Assembly: GCA_026713285.1 (NCBI GenBank) | Contig: JAPOOT010000042.1 | Coordinates: forward strand, 1 to 10,651 | Source of the DNA: Gemmatimonadota bacterium | GTDB lineage: Bacteria > JAAXHH01 | Length of the DNA: 10,651 nt | Direction: 5' to 3' | Shown: piece by piece, positions 6,305-10,651 of the stretch | How positions within the stretch are numbered: position 1 is the first letter of the stretch | How the letters are laid out: every line of letters starts with the position of its first letter | Position numbers and translations under genes: made by a program | Notes under the pieces: generated by a model | Database searches by the model: none | Told to the model about the DNA's origin: nothing | The model's input: the letters and a program-made list of their open reading frames with translations, nothing else

Positions 6305-7675
6305 ATGGCTACAGAACACGTGATTATAGGCGGCGGACCGGGCGGGATGAACGCTATCGAAACGATCCGCGGTTACGACGCGGACGCGTCCATTACCCTG
6401 ATCTCCGATGAGCCGGCCTATTCCCGCATGGCCCTGCCTTACTACATCTCAGGGAATATCCCGGTCGAACAGGTAAATACCGGAGACGACGACTATTTCG
6501 CCAGGCTGGGGGTGAAGACCCGCTTCGGGGTCAGCGTGACCGAGGTGAATCCCTACGCGAACATGGTCTCGCTCAGCGACGGCTCCATGGTGCCCTTCGA
6601 CAACCTGTTGATCGCCACCGGGTCGTCCGCCCAGCAGTTGAACATTCCCGGCGCGGACGGCGACGGGGTCCACAACCTCTGGACCGTAGCGGACGCGGAA
6701 AAGACCGTGAGCGCCCTCGGTAGCGATGCCGAGGTGGCTTTCATCGGTGCCGGGTTCATCGGTTTCATCATTCTGAACGCGATGCACAAACGCGGCGCCC
6801 GCCTGAAGGTGATCGAGCTTGAAGGGCAGGTGCTGCCCCGCATGCTGGACGCCCAGGGCGCGTCCCTCGTGAACACCTGGCTCGAGTCCCAGGGCGTTGA
6901 AGTCCACACCGGCGTAAGCGTGCAGGGAATCGATCACGGCCACGACGGTGTCAAGACCCTGCAGCTTTCCGACGGGTCGTCCACCCGGGCGGACGTGGTC
7001 ATCGTGGCCACCGGGATCAGGGCCAACATCGGCTTTCTCGAAGGTTCGGGCATCGAGACCAACCAGGGCGTCCTGGTCAACAACCGGTGCCAGTCCAATG
7101 TGGCGAACGTGTACGCCGCGGGCGACGTGGCCGAGGGACCGGACCTGTCCACGGGCGGGCAGGCGGTGCACGCCATCCAGCCCACCGCGGTCGACCACGG
7201 CCGGATCGCCGGGGCCAACATGGCCGGACAGGACGTGGAATACGGCGGCAGCCTGCTGATCAACATCCTCGACGTGTGCGGGCTCCAATGCGCGAGCTTC
7301 GGCAACTGGTCGGGGGACGGCGACGTTACCGAGGTGATCAACGCCAACCGGCCGGTCTACCGCAAGCTGATCTGGGACGGCTCCACGATCACCGGAGCGG
7401 TCATCCTCGGACCCGCGGACGACGTGGCCATGCTGAACGACATGGGCATGATCAAGGGGCTGATCCAGGCGAAGACCGACCTGGGCGCCTGGAAGCAGCA
7501 CATCCAGGCCAATCCGACCGACATCCGGCGGCCCTACGTGGCGACGAGAACCGCGGAGAAGATGCTTGACCTCACCTCACTCGGCAAACCTTCCGAGCAT
7601 CGGTCGTACCAGCACACGCAGGACGCGGGCAAGGACCGCAGCGCGCACAGCGTCTTCGTGGATTCGACGGGATAG
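6305..7675 (+). CDS. aorC: FAD-dependent NAD(P) oxidoreductase subunit (AorC-like)
   Basis: A 456-residue cytoplasmic flavoprotein of the pyridine nucleotide-disulfide oxidoreductase superfamily (Pyr_redox_2). The FAD-binding GGGPGG is at residues 9-14, ATGS at 104-107, the NAD(P)-binding GAGFIG at 148-153 followed by VIELE near 169-173 (an acidic strand end, favouring NADH over NADPH), ATGIR at 235-239 and the second FAD motif NVYAAGDVAE at 268-277. At the position where NADH oxidases carry a redox cysteine the sequence is YSRMALPYY, so no active-site cysteine or CxxxxC disulfide is present. This fits pure electron transfer. Residues after about 425 form a polar tail with no obvious fold. 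AAGGAG (6293-6298) lies 6 nt before the ATG. It closes the operon, 63 bp after AOR copy 2, and by analogy with AorC of Aromatoleum aromaticum would reduce NAD+ with electrons from the AOR subunits. Confidence 0.88.
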   Translation: MATEHVIIGGGPGGMNAIETIRGYDADASITLISDEPAYSRMALPYYISGNIPVEQVNTGDDDYFARLGVKTRFGVSVTEVNPYANMVSLSDGSMVPFDNLLIATGSSAQQLNIPGADGDGVHNLWTVADAEKTVSALGSDAEVAFIGAGFIGFIILNAMHKRGARLKVIELEGQVLPRMLDAQGASLVNTWLESQGVEVHTGVSVQGIDHGHDGVKTLQLSDGSSTRADVVIVATGIRANIGFLEGSGIETNQGVLVNNRCQSNVANVYAAGDVAEGPDLSTGGQAVHAIQPTAVDHGRIAGANMAGQDVEYGGSLLINILDVCGLQCASFGNWSGDGDVTEVINANRPVYRKLIWDGSTITGAVILGPADDVAMLNDMGMIKGLIQAKTDLGAWKQHIQANPTDIRRPYVATRTAEKMLDLTSLGKPSEHRSYQHTQDAGKDRSAHSVFVDSTG

Positions 7676-7701
7676 GGGGGTTGAGGGGACTGGGCAGGCG
7701 T

Positions 7702-7735
7702 ACGGCGTGAATTGAACCGTCCGGAGTAACGCCGT
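7702..7735 (+). terminator. Inverted repeat after the aor operon
   Basis: ACGGCGT (7702-7708) and ACGCCGT (7729-7735) form a 7-bp stem with a 20-nt loop, 26 nt beyond the aorC stop and between convergent genes. There is no U-tract, so it is only a weak terminator candidate. Its right arm touches the start of the barrel-gene remnant. Confidence 0.25.
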
Positions 7736-7838
7736 CCCGCGTCAATTATCTGCAGAAACGCACGTTCAGTGTCACGGACAGGTTGGTTCGTGGCGCTGGA
7801 CGTGTTTTTGTTTGTGAACGCATGGTCTGTTTCAGATG
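7735..7838 (-). pseudogene. Remnant of an outer-membrane barrel gene 3' end
   Basis: This segment aligns with 8778-8881, the 3' end of the intact barrel gene, by eye at roughly 80% identity. In translation the remnant reads ETDHAFTNKNTSSATNQ, against ETDPAFTNKNTFSAMNQ in the intact protein (14 of 17 identical). A single extra base after that breaks the frame. In the shifted frame it continues LSVTLNVRF, matching WSVTLNVRF, and then meets an early TAA. Only the last ~30 codons survive and there is no start. Homology stops a few bases before the ureohydrolase stop codon (7844-7846). It is a dead fragment of a second, tandem copy of the barrel gene. Confidence 0.85.
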
Positions 7839-7843
7839 CACGG

Positions 7844-8683
7844 CTAGGCATGCGCCAGCATCTTTGCGGCGACTTCCTTCACGATCTTCGCCGCGACGAC
7901 CGCCGTCAGATTGTGGAAATCCCTCCGCGGATTGACCTCGACGATATCCGCCCCGACGATTCTGCCGTCCAAACGCTGAATCGTGTCGATCACCTGCCGC
8001 GGGGAAAGGCCGCCGGGTTCGGGATGAGAGACGCCTGGCGCGTACGCCGGATCCAGACCATCGACGTCCACCGATACGTAAACGGGCGTGTCGAATGCCA
8101 ATCGTAGATCCCCGGTCAGTTCCCGCATCTCGATCATCTCGACCCCAAACCGTTTGGCCTGCTCCCGCTGATGGCCGTTCGCCGTACGGATACCCACCTG
8201 GACGAGCCGGTCCGCCAGGTGATTTTCCATGATCCGCGCGAAGGGAGACGCGTGCGAGCGGGGGTTATCCCCGAAATCGTCGTAGAGATCAGGGTGCGCG
8301 TCGAAGTGGAGTATGCTGAGCGTGTCGTACTTGCGCCGGAACCCCTTCACGATCGGCCAGGTGATGGCGTGGTCACCGCCGAGGCAGATGGGCGTGAGCC
8401 CATGATCGAGCACCGCTTCGACGGCGTGCCGGATCGCGGCCCAGGCATCGGGGACCTCGCCCAGGTCCAGGTCGCCCGCGTCGAAAAAAACGTCCTCGCC
8501 GAGATCGACGCCGGTCTCCGTCCACATGTTGAAGGCATCGGAGAAGAGTTGCGCACGGATCTTTGGTGGCGCTTCTGCCGCGCCACGGAGGAAAGTGGAA
8601 TTGGCGTCGTCGGGGATGCCCACCAGTGCGAGTTTTTGCCTATCCGATTTTTCCAGGGCCGCTTTGAGCGTTTCGAGGATCAT
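7844..8683 (-). CDS. Arginase/agmatinase-family ureohydrolase
   Basis: A 279-residue protein with the complete binuclear manganese site of the ureohydrolase superfamily: GGDH (H105), DAHPD (D128, H130, D132) and SVDVDGLDP (D206, D208). A late acidic E249 sits in DIVEVNP. The family hydrolyses guanidino compounds (arginine, agmatine, guanidinobutyrate, formiminoglutamate) to release urea or formamide. The exact substrate is not decided by these motifs; the length and SVDVDGLDP are nearest to agmatinase-like members. The start at 8683 (MILETLK) is chosen because the frame upstream, open to 8827, overlaps the barrel gene and encodes low-complexity sequence. No strong ribosome binding site is visible before 8683. 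The gene lies 101 bp downstream of the barrel gene on the same strand, converges on aorC, and is flanked by direct repeats of the barrel gene's 3' end. Confidence 0.9.
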   Translation of the reverse strand: MILETLKAALEKSDRQKLALVGIPDDANSTFLRGAAEAPPKIRAQLFSDAFNMWTETGVDLGEDVFFDAGDLDLGEVPDAWAAIRHAVEAVLDHGLTPICLGGDHAITWPIVKGFRRKYDTLSILHFDAHPDLYDDFGDNPRSHASPFARIMENHLADRLVQVGIRTANGHQREQAKRFGVEMIEMRELTGDLRLAFDTPVYVSVDVDGLDPAYAPGVSHPEPGGLSPRQVIDTIQRLDGRIVGADIVEVNPRRDFHNLTAVVAAKIVKEVAAKMLAHA

Positions 8684-8712
8684 GTATCTATTCGGTTCAG
8701 CGAGCGTCGGCG

Positions 8713-8728
8713 GAACGCGTACGCGTTC
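8713..8728. promoter_or_regulatory. Perfect 16-bp palindrome upstream of the ureohydrolase gene
   Basis: GAACGCGTACGCGTTC at 8713-8728 is fully palindromic and lies 30-45 bp upstream of the ureohydrolase start. It is flanked by a 9-bp direct repeat, TCGGCGGAA, at 8707-8715 and 8731-8739. A palindromic operator or an mRNA hairpin are both possible. The sequence does not resemble the ArgR box. Confidence 0.5.
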
Positions 8729-8784
8729 GTTCGGCGGAATGCTGCTCGGTTTGGTTGATCTTGACGCTGGCTGCCGATCCCGCG

Positions 8785-9684
8785 TCAGTTTCCAAAAAGG
8801 AAACGCACGTTCAGCGTCACGGACCACTGGTTCATGGCGCTGAAGGTGTTTTTATTCGTGAAGGCAGGGTCCGTCTCGAAATAGGGATGGTATTCATACG
8901 TTCCGGTGTGTTCGACGTCGTCCACCCGGGAGTAGGCCATTTTCAGGCCGATGGCGGTACGGTCGCCCAGACTGTAGTCCGCTCCCGCGTACACGTGCCC
9001 CGCGAAGACTGTATCGGATAACCTCGTATCCTGCTTGCTGTTGTAGAACGACAGGGGCGGGTCGTAGTGCGTGCCTTCGCCTGAAGGGTCGGTGTATTCT
9101 ATCGAAAAGAAGATCCTGGTCAGTTCGACGAAGGCGACACCGGTCCCCACCCCCACGTAGGGCGTGATCCGTTGCGGGCCGATGGGCAGATCGTAGTAGG
9201 CGTTCAATGAAACCGTTCGTGTAACCTGATCCTCCATGAATTGTCTGCTGACGGCCTGCGCCAGCCCCAGTCCAAGAAATGAACTGGCTCCCGCCGAGGT
9301 GCCATCCAGATAGGTTATCTCAAGCGGCGGTCCCTGATCGACGTTGTTTCTCCTATGCGCGAATGAGACCTCGATGCGGGTACGGTCGAACACCCGTCCG
9401 ACGGCGGCTTCGAAACCGATACCCCGGTCGACGGACGGATCGTAACGCCACCGGTAACCGGGAATCTCCCTTAGAACCAAATCGAAGCAGGCGCTGGTCG
9501 GATAGCACGTGGATTCCGTGTTCGAACCCGCCTGGTCGAGGCCGTAAACCAGGTTGCCGCCCAGTCCGCCGGAAACATACCAGCCCGAAGTCCTCCGATC
9601 CTGGCCCGATACCTCGGTAACCGGGACGAGGACCAGGCAGATCGTCATTGCCAACGGCACAGCTATTGATTTTTGCAGGTTCAT
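8785..9684 (-). CDS. Outer-membrane beta-barrel protein
   Basis: A 299-residue protein with a typical Sec signal peptide: MNLQKS, a hydrophobic core of about 18 residues, and probable cleavage around VSG-QD near residue 27. The mature part alternates polar and hydrophobic residues in short strands (GWYVSGGLGGN, RIEVSFAHRR, RTVSLNAYYDL, ITPYVGVGTGVAF, HVYAGADYSLG, IGLKMAYSRV) and ends with a barrel-closing strand, WSVTLNVRFLFGN. This resembles the OMP_b-brl (opacity-like, 8-10 strand) families; the ligand or role is not recognisable. Long loops contain two cysteines (CYPTSAC). The ATG at 9684 is preferred because GGA lies 9 nt upstream; the ATG at 9690 adds two residues and has poorer spacing. 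The nearest upstream gene on the strand ends at 9939, leaving 254 bp that must hold its promoter, though no clear one is seen. A decayed copy of its 3' end lies at 7735-7838. Confidence 0.82.
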   Translation of the reverse strand: MNLQKSIAVPLAMTICLVLVPVTEVSGQDRRTSGWYVSGGLGGNLVYGLDQAGSNTESTCYPTSACFDLVLREIPGYRWRYDPSVDRGIGFEAAVGRVFDRTRIEVSFAHRRNNVDQGPPLEITYLDGTSAGASSFLGLGLAQAVSRQFMEDQVTRTVSLNAYYDLPIGPQRITPYVGVGTGVAFVELTRIFFSIEYTDPSGEGTHYDPPLSFYNSKQDTRLSDTVFAGHVYAGADYSLGDRTAIGLKMAYSRVDDVEHTGTYEYHPYFETDPAFTNKNTFSAMNQWSVTLNVRFLFGN

Positions 9685-9913
9685 AATCATGTATCCGGGG
9701 TATACCTGAAGTGAGAAAATGTTCTCTCTATTCGGACCATTGGATATCTGACCACAAATCGCATTCGTCTTGCGATATTGCCTGAGTCTTTCGTCGGTTG
9801 TTCGTCGTGCGGAAGGCGTTATGTAACGGCAAGAATACGGTTCCCTGCCCGATTTTAACGCACAGGTACTTGTATAGTTCCCGGCTATAAACGCAAGCAA
9901 TCCGGGAGCAATG

Positions 9914-9938
9914 CCTGTTCCCGCCCGGATCGAACAGG
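9914..9938 (-). terminator. Hairpin directly after the DUF5916-like gene
   Basis: CCTGTTC (9914-9920) and GAACAGG (9932-9938) give a 7-bp stem with an 11-nt loop, directly abutting the TAA of the minus-strand gene. A U-tract is missing, so it may be a pause or 3'-protecting hairpin rather than an intrinsic terminator. The rest of 9691-9913 shows only a short inverted repeat, CGTTA-TG-TAACG (9817-9828). Confidence 0.35.
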
Positions 9939-10651
9939 TTACAGGTTCAGCAGGTATGACACCTTGGCGACGATCTGCTGATCCCTCAGGCGCAGGGGCG
10001 TTCGTTCGTAGACGCCGAAGGTGCCGTCGGTATCGAGGTCGTCATCGCGGAACTGGTTGAAGGCCAGGAAGAACGAGTGGCCGAAGGGCGACCGGTAGGC
10101 GAGGAGGAGGTTCATCGTTACCGTATTCATGTGGTAATCGTCGATCTCCCGCTGCCGGTCCGCGTTCAACTGGACGAAGGAGGAGAACGACAGATTCGGC
10201 GTGAAGGCGTAACTCATACGGACACTGGGTATGAGTTGCGTGCGATGATCGTATTCGTCGTCCTCCAGACCCAGGCGATTGCCCCGGTCGACCCGGCTGC
10301 GGGTAAGGCCCGGTTCCAGCGCGAAACGGGGATTCGGCTTGATGGACAGTTCACTCGACAGGCTGAGGAGGTCGGCGCCGTAGAACCTGCCGTACCGGAC
10401 GCTGCCCTGATAGGAGATCTTCCGGCCGCTGTCGGTAAAGAGGAAGAGACTGCCCTGGTTGAAGGAATAGGATCCTTCGGTGAAATGTACGCCGGCTATG
10501 CGCGTCGTTCCGCTGAGCGTATCGAAATTCATGTTATATGACGCGGAGATCCACATTCCCCGTTCCAGTTCCAGGAATACATTGGGCTGGAATGACCAGG
10601 AATCGGCATCGGAGAAACCCGTGTTCTTGCGGGTCACGTAATTGCTCCTGA
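9939..10651 (-). CDS. DUF5916-like outer-membrane barrel protein, C-terminal part
   Basis: The last ~237 residues of a longer protein; the frame is open to the right edge of the window (RSNY precedes VTRKN), so the 5' end is missing. The GTG at 10637 is an internal codon rather than a likely start, because the sequence begins in mid-barrel with no signal peptide. Repeated amphipathic strands (MWISASYNMNF, ISYQGSVRYGRF, RFALEPGLTRSRV, QLIPSVRMSYAFTPNLSFSSFVQLN, TVTMNLLLAYRS) lead to SFFLAFNQFRDDD and a final strand, QIVAKVSYLLNL. The penultimate F-L-x-F/Y-N-x-x-R-D turn and closing K-x-S-Y-L-x-x-L strand are what I associate with DUF5916 barrels. These usually follow a carbohydrate-binding-like N-terminal domain and have no proven function. 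A TonB-independent porin of another family is the alternative. Confidence 0.7.
   Translation of the reverse strand, partial: RSNYVTRKNTGFSDADSWSFQPNVFLELERGMWISASYNMNFDTLSGTTRIAGVHFTEGSYSFNQGSLFLFTDSGRKISYQGSVRYGRFYGADLLSLSSELSIKPNPRFALEPGLTRSRVDRGNRLGLEDDEYDHRTQLIPSVRMSYAFTPNLSFSSFVQLNADRQREIDDYHMNTVTMNLLLAYRSPFGHSFFLAFNQFRDDDLDTDGTFGVYERTPLRLRDQQIVAKVSYLLNL

Noticed and set aside
8684..8827. 48-residue N-terminal extension of the ureohydrolase
   Set aside because: It overlaps the 3' end of the barrel gene in another frame and has no resemblance to ureohydrolase N-termini.

Overview
The window looks like a chromosomal segment of a Gram-negative environmental bacterium. It is GC-rich in the coding regions and encodes two outer-membrane beta-barrel proteins, one carrying a signal peptide. 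No gene here fixes the taxonomy. The mix of a tungsten aldehyde oxidoreductase cluster, a GYD-domain protein and a DUF5916-like barrel is compatible with metagenomic phyla such as Gemmatimonadota or Latescibacterota, but that is only an impression.

Layout. (1) 1-216 is AT-rich and non-coding, and holds a nested inverted repeat. (2) A class I SAM-dependent methyltransferase lies on the minus strand (217-1038). (3) A 349-bp divergent intergenic region contains three tandem 16-bp repeats. (4) A small GYD-domain protein lies on the plus strand (1388-1708), with a 22-bp tandem duplication across its stop codon. (5) A consensus-like promoter follows, bracketed by a perfect 10-bp inverted repeat, and then a leader of about 170 nt. 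(6) A four-gene plus-strand operon comes next: a 4x[4Fe-4S] ferredoxin-like subunit, two tandem non-identical AOR-family catalytic subunits, and an FAD/NAD(P) oxidoreductase. The order matches the AorABC aldehyde oxidoreductase of Aromatoleum aromaticum, except that the catalytic gene is present twice. (7) Converging from the right on the minus strand are an arginase/agmatinase-family ureohydrolase (7844-8683), an outer-membrane beta-barrel protein (8785-9684), and the C-terminal part of a DUF5916-like barrel that runs off the right edge.

How the genes work together. The four-gene operon probably makes a tungsten enzyme that oxidises aldehydes to acids, or reduces acids in reverse. Electrons would pass from the tungstopterin site and [4Fe-4S] cluster of the AorB subunit, through the four-cluster AorA chain, to FAD and NAD(P) on AorC. 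The two AorB copies keep all [4Fe-4S] ligands and both presumed catalytic residues but differ most around the presumed substrate side, so they may give one electron-transfer module two substrate ranges.

The clearest trace of genome rearrangement is a frameshifted ~100-bp remnant of the barrel protein's 3' end, at 7735-7838. It sits just beyond the ureohydrolase stop codon, so the ureohydrolase gene is flanked by direct repeats of its neighbour's tail.
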